Part shown: in pieces, positions 1 through 7,913 of the stretch
Layout of the letters: every line of letters starts with the position of its first letter
Position numbering within the stretch: the stretch's first letter is position 1
Source of the DNA: AC-49 sp963766605
Lineage (GTDB): Bacteria; Actinomycetota; Thermoleophilia; Solirubrobacterales; Solirubrobacteraceae
DNA length: 64,000 nucleotides
NCBI GenBank assembly: GCA_963766605.1
Contig: CAVYAT010000005.1
Span: 310,001 to 374,000, forward strand
Direction of reading: 5' to 3'
The notes under the pieces: model-generated
Seen by the model: the letters and a program-made list of their open reading frames with translations, nothing else
Told to the model about the DNA's origin: nothing
Databases searched by the model: none
Made by a program: the position numbers and the translations under genes

Positions 1-336
1 CACGCCGAAGTCGGCCAGTAGCGCCTGCTCGACATCGACCGGCGCGGGCAGGTCGACGCCCTCGAACAGGCACGAGCGCACGACCCGGCCGCTGTCGGTC
101 AGGGCGACCATCGCCAGCGCCGGATCGCCGTCGGCATCGAAGCGCCAGGCCCAGGCGCGCAGCCGGCCGATCCGTGCGCTACGCACGAATTCGAGGTCGT
201 CCGGGTCGATCGGGCAGCCGCTGTCGACGGTCGCGAACGCCGCGAGGTGGTCGAGATCGTCGGGGCAGCCGTCGGCGGAGTCGGGCTCGAGATGGGGAAT
301 CGGCGGCGCGGGCGGGAGCGGCGGCACGGTCGTCAC
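1..336 (-). CDS. Hypothetical protein, C-terminus outside the window
   Basis: The leftward frame opens with GTG at 336 and stays open to the window edge, giving the first 112 residues. The protein starts with a proline-rich stretch followed by an acidic region with two CP/CD cysteines and a mixed segment (RLRAWAWRFDADGDPALAMV) that looks like an ordinary soluble fold. I recognise no family. Codon use is GC-rich in third positions, as in its neighbours, which supports coding. The start is the first GTG after a 43-base gap from the SRAP gene stop; a second GTG lies three codons later. Confidence 0.55.
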   Translation of the reverse strand, partial: MTTVPPLPPAPPIPHLEPDSADGCPDDLDHLAAFATVDSGCPIDPDDLEFVRSARIGRLRAWAWRFDADGDPALAMVALTDSGRVVRSCLFEGVDLPAPVDVEQALLADFGV

Positions 337-379
337 TCTACGACCCGCCGGGGCGCAGAGCAATAGTAAGGACAAATTG

Positions 380-1072
380 TCAGAACAGTTGCGCAGCGGG
401 CTCGGCCGGCGCCTCCAGACACGCCGGACCGTCGCAGCGCGCGTCGTTGACGGCGGTGCCGACGGCCCGCGTCGCGGTCCGGCGCTGGTCGATCCCGGCC
501 AGTAGCGCGGACAGCTCCTGCGTGGGTGTGGAGTGGTCCAGCCACGCCTCCTCGGCCTGCGGCGCGAGGATCACCGGGGCGCGGTGGTGGAGGTCGCGCA
601 GCGCCCCGATCGCCTCGGTGGTGACGATCGTCATGCTGCGCAGCTGCGAGCCGTCCGGGGCGCGCCAGGTCGACCACAGGCCGGCGAACGCGAACGGCTC
701 GTGGTCGTCGCGGGTGATCCACCAGGGCTGCTTGGCCTTGCCGCCGAGCGGCTGCCACTCGTAGAAGCCATCGGCCACGACCAGGCAGCGGTGCGTGCGT
801 AGCGCGTCGCGATAGGCGGGGCGTTGCGCCAGTGTCTCGGAGCGGGCGTTGATCCGCTTGAACGCGTCGCGCGTGTCCTTGGCCCAGTGCGGAACCAGTC
901 CCCAGCGCAGCAGCTCGCCCCGCGGCGAGCCCTCCTTGTCGGTGGTCACGCAGACGACGTCGTCACCCGGCGCGACGTTGTAGCGCGTCGCGATCTGCAC
1001 CGATTCGCCGATCGGGAAGCGGTCGCGCAGCTGGGCCGGCGTCGTCGTCGCGAGCGTGTAGCGCCCGCACAT
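380..1072 (-). CDS. SRAP-domain protein (HMCES/YedK family)
   Basis: The 230-residue protein begins MCGRYT, so Cys2 is exposed after methionine removal. In the SRAP family this cysteine forms a covalent crosslink with abasic sites in single-stranded DNA, protecting them at stalled forks. The other family residues are visible: Asn in RINARSE, Glu in GFYEW, and His in HHRAPVIL. The length matches bacterial YedK (about 220). Its ATG shares one base with the TGA of the upstream membrane-protein gene, so the two are probably translated together. The start is fixed by the need for Cys at position 2. Assignment to the family is secure. Confidence 0.93.
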   Translation of the reverse strand: MCGRYTLATTTPAQLRDRFPIGESVQIATRYNVAPGDDVVCVTTDKEGSPRGELLRWGLVPHWAKDTRDAFKRINARSETLAQRPAYRDALRTHRCLVVADGFYEWQPLGGKAKQPWWITRDDHEPFAFAGLWSTWRAPDGSQLRSMTIVTTEAIGALRDLHHRAPVILAPQAEEAWLDHSTPTQELSALLAGIDQRRTATRAVGTAVNDARCDGPACLEAPAEPAAQLF

Positions 1073-1680
1073 CAGCCGGGTGGGGCGCCCCGCTGCGCTC
1101 GGGCCTTGGCCTGGCGCCGGCGGCCGACGAGCGCCAGCACCCCGAGCACCGCGAGGATCAACAGGAAGCCGAGCAGGATCGCCCCGCCGGTGCTCGTGCC
1201 GCCGAACGGCAGCGCGATCAGCTCGACGACGAGGAAGCCGAGGAGCAGCAGGCCGACGACGATCGCCAGCAGCAGCGCCCAACCGCGGATGCGCTTCGGC
1301 CAGCCCGCGCTCTTGGGCGGGGCGACAAGGCCCATGATCCGCAGCAGGAACAGCTGGCGGTTGGACGGCGCCTCCTGGCCCAGGCGCTCGACCGCGGCCT
1401 TCAGGTCGTCGGGGCGACGCTCGGCGAGCGCCAGCGACGCGTCGGCCATGCGCCGCAGCTGCATCCGCTCCTGCGGGCGAGCCGCGGCGATCGCCTTGCG
1501 GAAGTGCTCGCGCGCCGCCGCGGCGTCGTAGCGCTCGGCTGCGCGGGCGCCGAGGATCGCCTGTGCGCCGGCGCGCAGCTTGGTCTCCGCCTCGAGTTCT
1601 TCGTCGCTGCGGGTTTCCAATGCCTGCATCGCCGCCAGGGCGCTGCGCTGTTCGATCTTGATCTGGCGCTGCTTCGCCAT
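1072..1680 (-). CDS. Two-TM membrane protein with helical cytoplasmic N-domain
   Basis: This 202-residue protein has a charged, all-helical N-terminal 115 residues, possibly TPR-like (AAREHFRKAIAAARPQERM). Two hydrophobic segments follow at about 133-157 and 165-186, then a basic tail. No named family was recognised. An in-frame ATG exists nine bases upstream, but 1680 is preferred because a TACAAT -10 hexamer (1693 to 1688) lies seven bases before it, the spacing expected for a leaderless message. It overlaps the SRAP gene by one base and is divergent from the small membrane protein at 1707. Confidence 0.7.
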   Translation of the reverse strand: MAKQRQIKIEQRSALAAMQALETRSDEELEAETKLRAGAQAILGARAAERYDAAAAREHFRKAIAAARPQERMQLRRMADASLALAERRPDDLKAAVERLGQEAPSNRQLFLLRIMGLVAPPKSAGWPKRIRGWALLLAIVVGLLLLGFLVVELIALPFGGTSTGGAILLGFLLILAVLGVLALVGRRRQAKARAQRGAPPG

Positions 1681-1687
1681 GGCTGGC

Positions 1688-1697
1688 ATTGTAGGGT
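1688..1697. promoter_or_regulatory. Divergent overlapping -10 elements (leaderless pair)
   Basis: The ten bases ATTGTAGGGT contain TACAAT on the minus strand (1693-1688) and TAGGGT on the plus strand (1692-1697). TACAAT lies 7 bases before the ATG at 1680 and TAGGGT 9 bases before the ATG at 1707. Neither side has a Shine-Dalgarno. The same ten bases occur between ispG and the hydroxy-acid oxidase gene at 47307. Role as a bidirectional promoter is inferred from position and repetition; no clear -35 was found. Confidence 0.5.
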
Positions 1698-1706
1698 CGC
1701 CACCCG

Positions 1707-2102
1707 ATGAGGAGACTCGCCTGCCTGTCGGCGGCCGTGCTCGCGGCCGCACTACCGGCTTCCGCCGGTGCCCAGGGGCTGCTCGGATCGCCGCAGATCG
1801 GCTCGCCGACGCCGACCCAGACCGTCACCACTCCGGCCACCAGCCCCGCCTCGCAGGTCCCGGGCTCCGGCGGCCTGAGCGCCACCGAGACGATCGGGAT
1901 CCTCGCCTTCGGCATCGGCCTGATCGTTGTCATCGCGGTGATCATCCTCACCGACGCCCGCCGCAAGGCCCCGGTCGCCGAGCAGGAGGAGCTCGGCGGC
2001 GAGACGGCCTCGCTGCACCGCCACCGCCAGATCAAGCAACGCCGCCGCGCGAAGGACCGCGAGGCCAAGGCGCAGCGCAAGAAGAACCGGCCGCGGCACT
2101 AG
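1707..2102 (+). CDS. Small secreted/single-TM protein of unknown function
   Basis: The 131-residue protein has a signal-peptide-like N-terminus (MRRLACLSAAVLAAALPASAG), a Thr/Pro/Ser-rich extracytoplasmic segment, one transmembrane helix (about residues 67-84, GILAFGIGLIVVIAVIIL) and a strongly basic cytoplasmic tail rich in Arg and Lys. No family is recognised. The basic tail could touch nucleic acid or lipid head groups, but that is speculation. It probably starts leaderless, with TAGGGT nine bases before its ATG. It converges on the glycosidase-like gene, 18 bases away. Confidence 0.7.
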   Translation: MRRLACLSAAVLAAALPASAGAQGLLGSPQIGSPTPTQTVTTPATSPASQVPGSGGLSATETIGILAFGIGLIVVIAVIILTDARRKAPVAEQEELGGETASLHRHRQIKQRRRAKDREAKAQRKKNRPRH

Positions 2103-2120
2103 GGCGCGGGCACGTCCCCC

Positions 2121-2897
2121 TCAGCGCCTCGCGAACACCAGCGCCGTCGACACCGCCCGCCCACCGGCGATCTCGACGCCGTGGACCTCGCGGGGGATGT
2201 TCGACAGGCGCCCGTCGCAGACGAGCGTCGTCGAACCGCCGCCGTCGAGGTTGATCGCGGCGGCCGCGCCCAGCCCGGCCAGCGCCTCGGCGAGCTCGGC
2301 GATCGTCAGCCCGCAGTCGTGGTCGGAGCGCCCGTCGGCCGCGACGGCCAGCAGGGTCCCGTCGGCGCTCACGCCCAGTGCGGCGCGCGGGTAGCGGCCC
2401 GCCGTGATATCCGAGTCGAATTGGCCGGCGCCGACGGCAAAGCCCTCGTCGTCGCCGACGACGACGGCGCCCTCGCGCACGAGCAGCGGCCCGGCCTGCA
2501 GCAGGTCGCCGGACGGCTCGGCCGCGATCTCGTCGCGCCGCGCGATGCGCACCTCGCCGGCCGCGACGTGCACGCATGCGCGCCGTGCGCTCCACGGCGC
2601 ATCGAACGGTTCGTGGCGGCGCACCACGCCGCCGGTGCGCAGCTCGCCCAGCGGCGTTCCGTGCGGACGCACGTAGAAGCCGCCGACCAGCGCCTCGGAC
2701 ACACCGGAGAATGCGCACCACTGCGCGAGCGGCATCGGGCGGGGCAGGACGGCGACCCGTAGCGCGACATGCGCCGCCTCGTGGCGAGCGACGTGAAGCG
2801 TCGTCGTCGCCCCATCGGCGAGGGTCAGCACATGGCGCTCGAGATGGGCCGGGTGCGCTGCGCGGGCGGGGGCGTGCTGGTGGCGACGGGCGGCCAT
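2121..2897 (-). CDS. Phosphodiester glycosidase (NAGPA)-domain protein
   Basis: The C-terminal half carries the signature of the NAGPA/DUF2233 family: INLDGGGSTTLV near residue 215, preceded by TIAELAEALAGLGA and by a conserved RAALGVSADG strand. Family members cleave phosphodiester-linked sugars or act on cell-envelope glycoconjugates; the substrate here is unknown. I chose the ATG at 2897 (258 residues). An ATG at 2972 would add 25 residues and run into the promoter of the divergent ABC gene. No signal peptide is visible from either start, which is unusual for an envelope enzyme. Confidence 0.75.
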   Translation of the reverse strand: MAARRHQHAPARAAHPAHLERHVLTLADGATTTLHVARHEAAHVALRVAVLPRPMPLAQWCAFSGVSEALVGGFYVRPHGTPLGELRTGGVVRRHEPFDAPWSARRACVHVAAGEVRIARRDEIAAEPSGDLLQAGPLLVREGAVVVGDDEGFAVGAGQFDSDITAGRYPRAALGVSADGTLLAVAADGRSDHDCGLTIAELAEALAGLGAAAAINLDGGGSTTLVCDGRLSNIPREVHGVEIAGGRAVSTALVFARR

Positions 2898-2959
2898 GGC
2901 GCACCGCGGAGGGTAGGCGGTCTCCAGGACGCCCGCGACGCTACGTTCGTCGAATTCGG

Positions 2960-2988
2960 TTGACGACCTCAACTATTGACAGTATCAT
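2960..2988 (+). promoter_or_regulatory. Sigma-A-type promoter for the ABC exporter
   Basis: TTGACG (2960-2965), a 17-base spacer and TATCAT (2983-2988) form the best consensus promoter seen in the window. Transcription would start about seven bases after the -10, at 2995-2997, which is the GTG start codon itself, so the message is predicted leaderless. Confidence 0.7.
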
Positions 2989-2996
2989 CTGAACGA

Positions 2997-4754
2997 GTGT
3001 CCGATCCCCGTCGCATTGCCGCCCTGTTTCGCCCGTACCGGCGACGACTGACCACCGTTCTGGCCCTGATCACGCTGTCGGCGGGCCTCAACATGGTCTC
3101 GCCGTTCCTGCTCAAGGCGGTGCTCGACACGGCGCTGCCGCAGCACGACACGCAGCTGCTGACGCTGCTCGTCGCGGGGATGATCGCGCTATCGATCGTC
3201 ACCGGTGCGCTCGGCGTCGCGCAGACATGGCTGTCGAACCTCGTCGGCCAGCGCGTGATGCACGACCTGCGCGCCGCCGTCTACGAGCACCTCCAGCGCC
3301 TGTCGCTGGCGTTCTTCACCCGCACCCGGACGGGCGAGGTCCAGTCGCGGATCGCCAACGACATCGGCGGGGTGCAGAGCGTCGTCACGACGACCGCGAC
3401 ATCGATCGCCTCCAACGTGACGACCGTCCTCGCGGTGATCGTGGCGATGGTTCTGCTCGACTGGCGCCTGGCCGTGTTCTCGCTGGCGCTGCTGCCGTTC
3501 TTCATCTGGCTCACGCGCCGCGTCGGCAACGAGCGCAAGCGGATCGCCGCCGAGCGCCAGGGCAGCCTGGCCGACATCTCGTCGCTCGTCGAGGAGTCGC
3601 TGTCGGTATCGGGCATCCTGCTCGGCAAGACGATGGGACGCGGCGCCGAGCTGGCCCAGCGCTTCACCACCGAGTCCGAGCGCCTGGCCGACCTCGAGGT
3701 GCGCTCGCGCATGGCCGGCCGCTGGCGGATGGCGTCGGTGCAGATCGCGTTCGCCGCGATGCCCGCGCTCGTCTACTGGGCCGCCGGTGCCGGGGCGACG
3801 ACGGTCTCGATCGGCACGCTGGTCGCGTTCACCACGCTCCAGACGCGGATGTTCTTCCCGATGCAGAGCCTGCTGTCGGTCGGCGTCGACATCCAGACAT
3901 CGCAGGCGCTGTTCGTGCGGATCTTCGAGTACCTCGACATGCCGGTCGACATCACCGAGGCCGACCACCCGGTGGAGCTCGATCCCAACTTCGTCCGGGG
4001 CGAGGTCGTCTTCGAAGACGTCTCGTTCGCCTACGCCCCCGACGCGCCGCCGACGCTCGACGACATCAGCCTGACCGTCCCGCCGGGCACGACGACGGCG
4101 ATCGTGGGGGAGACCGGCGCCGGCAAGACGACCGCCGGCTACCTCGTCGCCCGGCTGTACGACGCGACCGCGGGCCGCGTGACGATCGACGGGGTCGACG
4201 TGCGCGACCTGAGCTTCGACTCGCTCGCCGCGACGGTCGGTCTCGTCTCGCAGGACACCTACCTGTTCCACGCCTCGATCGCCGACAACCTGCGCTTCGC
4301 GCGGCCCGACGCGACCGACGAGGAGCTGATCGACGCCGCCCGCGCAGCGCGGATCGACGACCTGATCGCCTCGCTGCCCGACGGCTACGACACGATGGTC
4401 GGCGAGCGCGGCCATCGCTTCTCGGGCGGCGAGAAGCAGCGCATCGCGATCGCCCGCACGGTCCTGCGCAACCCGCCGGTGCTGGTCCTCGACGAGGCCA
4501 CGAGCGCACTCGACACGCAGACCGAGCGCGCGGTGCAGGAGGCCCTGGAGCGCCTGGCGCGCGGGCGCACGACGATCGCCATCGCCCATCGCCTGTCCAC
4601 GGTCCGCGACGCCGACGAGATCGTCGTGCTCGACGCCGGCCGGATCGTCGAGCGGGGCACCCACGACGAGCTGATGGCGCGCGCCGGGCGCTACGCCGAG
4701 CTGGTGGTCGGAGCGCGCGATCCCCTCGAAATTGGAGATCCGGTAGCCGCCTAG
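2997..4754 (+). CDS. ABC exporter half-transporter (permease + ATPase)
   Basis: This is a 585-residue fused exporter: a six-helix membrane domain (about residues 20-305) followed by a nucleotide-binding domain. Walker A (GETGAGKTT) is near residue 370, the signature is FSGGEKQR near 474 (Phe replaces the usual Leu), Walker B is VLVLDEAT near 494 and the H-loop AHRLST near 528. Such half-transporters dimerise and export lipids, drugs or peptides; the substrate cannot be told. Start GTG 2997 fits the promoter; a TTG at 2976 would place the -10 inside the gene. The copper-protein cluster begins 16 bases after its stop in the same direction, so a functional link is possible but unproven. Confidence 0.93.
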   Translation: MSDPRRIAALFRPYRRRLTTVLALITLSAGLNMVSPFLLKAVLDTALPQHDTQLLTLLVAGMIALSIVTGALGVAQTWLSNLVGQRVMHDLRAAVYEHLQRLSLAFFTRTRTGEVQSRIANDIGGVQSVVTTTATSIASNVTTVLAVIVAMVLLDWRLAVFSLALLPFFIWLTRRVGNERKRIAAERQGSLADISSLVEESLSVSGILLGKTMGRGAELAQRFTTESERLADLEVRSRMAGRWRMASVQIAFAAMPALVYWAAGAGATTVSIGTLVAFTTLQTRMFFPMQSLLSVGVDIQTSQALFVRIFEYLDMPVDITEADHPVELDPNFVRGEVVFEDVSFAYAPDAPPTLDDISLTVPPGTTTAIVGETGAGKTTAGYLVARLYDATAGRVTIDGVDVRDLSFDSLAATVGLVSQDTYLFHASIADNLRFARPDATDEELIDAARAARIDDLIASLPDGYDTMVGERGHRFSGGEKQRIAIARTVLRNPPVLVLDEATSALDTQTERAVQEALERLARGRTTIAIAHRLSTVRDADEIVVLDAGRIVERGTHDELMARAGRYAELVVGARDPLEIGDPVAA

Positions 4755-4761
4755 GCATACT
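4732..4761 (+). promoter_or_regulatory. Putative promoter before copper-protein gene 1
   Basis: TTGGAG (4732-4737), an 18-base spacer and CATACT (4756-4761) lie at the end of the ABC gene. The predicted start near 4768 leaves almost no leader before the ATG at 4771, and no Shine-Dalgarno is present. It could let the copper cluster be expressed independently of the ABC exporter. Confidence 0.4.
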
Positions 4762-4770
4762 GCGGCCCAG

Positions 4771-6339
4771 ATGAGGCTGCGATTGGGGTCGGTTGCGCTT
4801 GTCGTTGCTTGTGTTGCGGGGCTGTTGGCCGCCGCCGGTCCTGTCGCGGCCAAGTCCAAGCAACACACGACGCCACGCCACGCCACGAAGCACCGCAAGG
4901 TCGTCCACGGGGCGATCGACACCGGCAGCTATTGGCCGGCTGCCGACGTCCAGCACCTCCACCTGCACTTCGGCCCGTTGGCGATCGCGCCGGGCCAGAA
5001 CAACATCCGGCTCGACGTCGTCACCCAGAAGCCGAAGGTCGACGGCTGGATCGTCGGTTTCACCCCGAACCTCACCTACTCCGCCAATGGCAAGGTGCCG
5101 CCGGTCGACGTCATCCACCTGCACCACGCGGTGTGGCTCGTCAACGGCCACCCGCAGTTCGGCGCGGGCGAGGAGAAGACCCGCGTCCGCATGCCCCAGG
5201 GCTTCGGCATGCCCTACCACACGACCGACACGTGGGCCCTGACGTACATGATCCACAACCTCACGCCGCAGCCGACGTCGGTCTCGATGGACTACGACAT
5301 CGCGTTCATCCCGGCTTCGTCGCCGCTGTCGCAGGGCATCACGCCGGTCTACCAGGGCGGCGTCGACGTCCGCGGGCTGAACATCTACCCGGTGTTCGAC
5401 GTCCACCAGGGCTCCGGTCACAACGGCAGGTTCACCTACCCGACCGACGACCCCAACGCCTATCCGAACGGGGTCAAGCTCAATCAGCGCGTCGTCACCG
5501 GCGACGCGACGCTCGTCAGCGCGTTCGTTCACCTGCACCCCGGCGGGCTCTACGGCGACCTCTACGACACGCGGGTCGTTGACGGCCAACCCAAGACCGT
5601 GCTGCTGTTCCGCTCCTACGCCCACTACTTCGAGCCGGCCGGCACGGTCTCGTGGGACGTCGCGATGACCAATACGCCGCCGGACTGGCGGGTCGCGATC
5701 AAGAAGGGCGACATCCTGTGGACGACCGCCACCTACAACTCGAAGATCGGCTCGTGGTACGAGGCGATGGGGATCATGTCGGCGCTGACGACGGCGACGC
5801 CGGACGGCGGCCTCGACCCGTTCACCCACGACGTCGCGGTGAAGGGGCTGGTCAACCACGGCCACCTGCCCGAGAACGACAACCACGGCGGCGGCAAGGC
5901 GATCCTGCCCAACGCGGTGACGCTGCCCGACGGGCCGCTGACCGACGCGGGCAAGGTGCCGATCGACAACTTCATCTACGGCCAGGGCGACCTCACGCTC
6001 GGCGGCTCGCGGCGTAACCCGCCGACGATCCACCAGGGCCAGTCGCTGACGTTCGTCAACGACGACGCCGACGTCGGCCCCGGCGAGTGGCACACGATCA
6101 CGTCGTGCCGCGCCCCGTGCAACGCGGCGACCGGCATCGCCTACCCGCTGGCCAGCGCGCCGCCCGGCGAGAGCTTCGACTCCGGTGAGCTGGGTACGAA
6201 CGGCTTCGGCAAGAACGGCCCACCGACCGCTGGGCGCACCACATGGTCGACGCCGACCAGCCTCCCGGCGGGCACCTACACGTACTTCTGCCGCATCCAC
6301 CCGTTCATGCGCGGCAGCTTCCGGATCATCTCCGGCTGA
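4771..6339 (+). CDS. Secreted copper protein 1: PHM-like His domain + amicyanin-like cupredoxin
   Basis: The protein has 522 residues and a Sec signal peptide (1-27). The large N-terminal domain (about 50-340) carries clustered potential copper ligands: HLHH (His116, 118, 119), His162 in YMIHNL, HLH (His254, 256) and Met333/336 in SWYEAMGIM. This order resembles the HH/H and HxH/M sites of peptidylglycine monooxygenase; kinship to the SURNod19 family is suspected from memory. A His-rich linker (NHGHLPENDNHGGG, about 362-375) leads to a cupredoxin (about 418-522) with His441, Cys507, His510 and Met513; CRIHPFM has the C-x2-H-x2-M spacing of amicyanin. Cys446/Cys450 may pair. It is first of four paralogues. 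Copper binding and redox activity are inferred. Confidence 0.85.
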   Translation: MRLRLGSVALVVACVAGLLAAAGPVAAKSKQHTTPRHATKHRKVVHGAIDTGSYWPAADVQHLHLHFGPLAIAPGQNNIRLDVVTQKPKVDGWIVGFTPNLTYSANGKVPPVDVIHLHHAVWLVNGHPQFGAGEEKTRVRMPQGFGMPYHTTDTWALTYMIHNLTPQPTSVSMDYDIAFIPASSPLSQGITPVYQGGVDVRGLNIYPVFDVHQGSGHNGRFTYPTDDPNAYPNGVKLNQRVVTGDATLVSAFVHLHPGGLYGDLYDTRVVDGQPKTVLLFRSYAHYFEPAGTVSWDVAMTNTPPDWRVAIKKGDILWTTATYNSKIGSWYEAMGIMSALTTATPDGGLDPFTHDVAVKGLVNHGHLPENDNHGGGKAILPNAVTLPDGPLTDAGKVPIDNFIYGQGDLTLGGSRRNPPTIHQGQSLTFVNDDADVGPGEWHTITSCRAPCNAATGIAYPLASAPPGESFDSGELGTNGFGKNGPPTAGRTTWSTPTSLPAGTYTYFCRIHPFMRGSFRIISG

Positions 6340-7865
6340 TGGGCGTCCGACCGCGGTTCGGCGTCGTCGTGGCGCTGGCCTGCATGGCCGCGACGCTCGT
6401 GCTCGCGTCCTCGGCGGGCGCGAAGTCCACGCACGCCCGCCCGCGCCACACGACGGCCCACGCCGCGCGCTTCTGGCCCGACTCGATGGTCAAGCACGAC
6501 AAGCTCGCGTTCGGGCCGATCGCGATCTCACCCGGCCAGAACAACATCAAGCTCGACGTGATCAGGCAGCGCCCGAAGGTCGACGGCTTCATCACCTCGT
6601 TCAAGCCGAACCTCGTCTACGCCAACGGGCGCAAGTGCAACGGCGCCGTGCCGCGCGTCGACGTCATTCATCTTCACCATGGCGTGTGGCTCGTCAACGG
6701 CCAGCCGACCTACGCGGCGGGTGAGGAGAAAACCCAGTTCAAGTCGCCCGAGGGCTTCGCCTACCCGTACTCGCCGAGCGACCAGTGGTCGCTGACGTAC
6801 ATGATCCACAACCTGACGCCGCAGCCGACGGCGGTCTGCCTGACCTACGACCTCGGCTTCATCCCGGCGACGTCGAAGTACGCCAGGCACATCGTCGGAG
6901 TGCGCACGCAGTGGATGGACGTCGTCGGCGGCGCCTACCCGGTGTTCGACGTCCACAAGGGTTCCGGCACCAACGGCACGTTCACCTACCCCGACCAGCA
7001 GCCGGGCGCTCCGGTCAGCTTCGAGAACAACTGGCGCGTGCCCCAGGACGAGACGATCGTCTGGATGACCGGCCACCTGCACCCGGGCGGCCTCTACGAC
7101 AGCCTCTATGACACGCGTGTGATCAACGGCGTGCCCCGGAAGGTGCTGCTGTTCAACTCGCGGGCGCACTACTTCGAGCCGGCCGGCGCCGTGTCGTGGG
7201 ACGTCGCGATGGTCACGACGCCGCCCAGCTACCGCGTCAAGGTCAAGGCCGGCGACGTCCTCAGCATCAGCGCGACGTACGACTCGTCGAAGGCCTCGTG
7301 GTACGAGGCGATGGGCATCATTCAGGTCCAGATGACCAGCGAGGACGACGGCGGCCTCGACCCGTTCAAACACAACGTCGCCGTCGCCGGAGTCCTCAAC
7401 CACGGCCACCTGCCGGAGAACGACCACCACGGTGGCGGCACGCCGATCCTGCCCGACGCCGCGACGCTGCCCGACGGGCCGCTGACCGACGCGGGCAAGG
7501 TGCCGATCGACAACTTCGTCTACGGCCAAGGCGACCTGACCCTGGGCGCCGGCAAGGTCAATCCGCCGACCATCCACCAGGGCCAGTCGCTGACGTTCGT
7601 CAACGACGACGCGGGCATCGGTCCGGGCGAATGGCACACCATCACCGCCTGCCAGGCGCCCTGCAACGCCGAGCCGGGGATCGCCTACCCGCTGGCCAAC
7701 GGGCCGGTCGAGTTCGACTCCGGCGAGCTCGGCGTCGCCGGTCCGCCGACCGCTGGACGCACCACGTGGTCGACGCCCGCGAGCCTTCCGACGGGCACCT
7801 ACACGTACTTCTGCCGCATCCACCCGTTCATGCGCGGCGCCTTCCGGGTCCTCCCGGCGCAATAG
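6339..7865 (+). CDS. Secreted copper protein 2: PHM-like His domain + amicyanin-like cupredoxin
   Basis: This is the second paralogue, 508 residues. Its ATG overlaps the TGA of copy 1 (TGATG), so it is translationally coupled to it. A signal peptide (MGVRPRFGVVVALACMAATL onward) is followed by the same architecture. All candidate ligands are kept: HLHHGVW, YMIHNLTPQ, GHLHPGGLY, SWYEAMGII, the His-rich linker NHGHLPENDHHGGG, WHTIT, and CRIHPFM. The second Met of the EAMGIM motif is Ile here, which points to the first Met as the conserved ligand. It differs from copy 1 by a cysteine pair in the N-domain (RKCNG and TAVCL) that copies 3 and 4 share. Confidence 0.85.
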   Translation: MGVRPRFGVVVALACMAATLVLASSAGAKSTHARPRHTTAHAARFWPDSMVKHDKLAFGPIAISPGQNNIKLDVIRQRPKVDGFITSFKPNLVYANGRKCNGAVPRVDVIHLHHGVWLVNGQPTYAAGEEKTQFKSPEGFAYPYSPSDQWSLTYMIHNLTPQPTAVCLTYDLGFIPATSKYARHIVGVRTQWMDVVGGAYPVFDVHKGSGTNGTFTYPDQQPGAPVSFENNWRVPQDETIVWMTGHLHPGGLYDSLYDTRVINGVPRKVLLFNSRAHYFEPAGAVSWDVAMVTTPPSYRVKVKAGDVLSISATYDSSKASWYEAMGIIQVQMTSEDDGGLDPFKHNVAVAGVLNHGHLPENDHHGGGTPILPDAATLPDGPLTDAGKVPIDNFVYGQGDLTLGAGKVNPPTIHQGQSLTFVNDDAGIGPGEWHTITACQAPCNAEPGIAYPLANGPVEFDSGELGVAGPPTAGRTTWSTPASLPTGTYTYFCRIHPFMRGAFRVLPAQ

Positions 7866-7900
7866 GCCCCCCAACCGGAGCCTTCCGTTCGACACTGCGT

Positions 7901-7906
7901 CATAAT
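7901..7906 (+). promoter_or_regulatory. Putative -10 element, copper-protein gene 3
   Basis: CATAAT sits exactly seven bases before the ATG at 7914, in the 48-base gap after copy 2. No convincing -35 or Shine-Dalgarno is seen. The arrangement predicts a leaderless message for copies 3 and 4, separate from copies 1 and 2. Confidence 0.4.
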
Positions 7907-7913
7907 GGCGCCG

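Noticed and set aside
2976..2978. TTG start for the ABC exporter, 21 bases upstream
   Set aside because: It would place the TATCAT -10 element inside the coding region; GTG 2997 coincides with the predicted transcription start.
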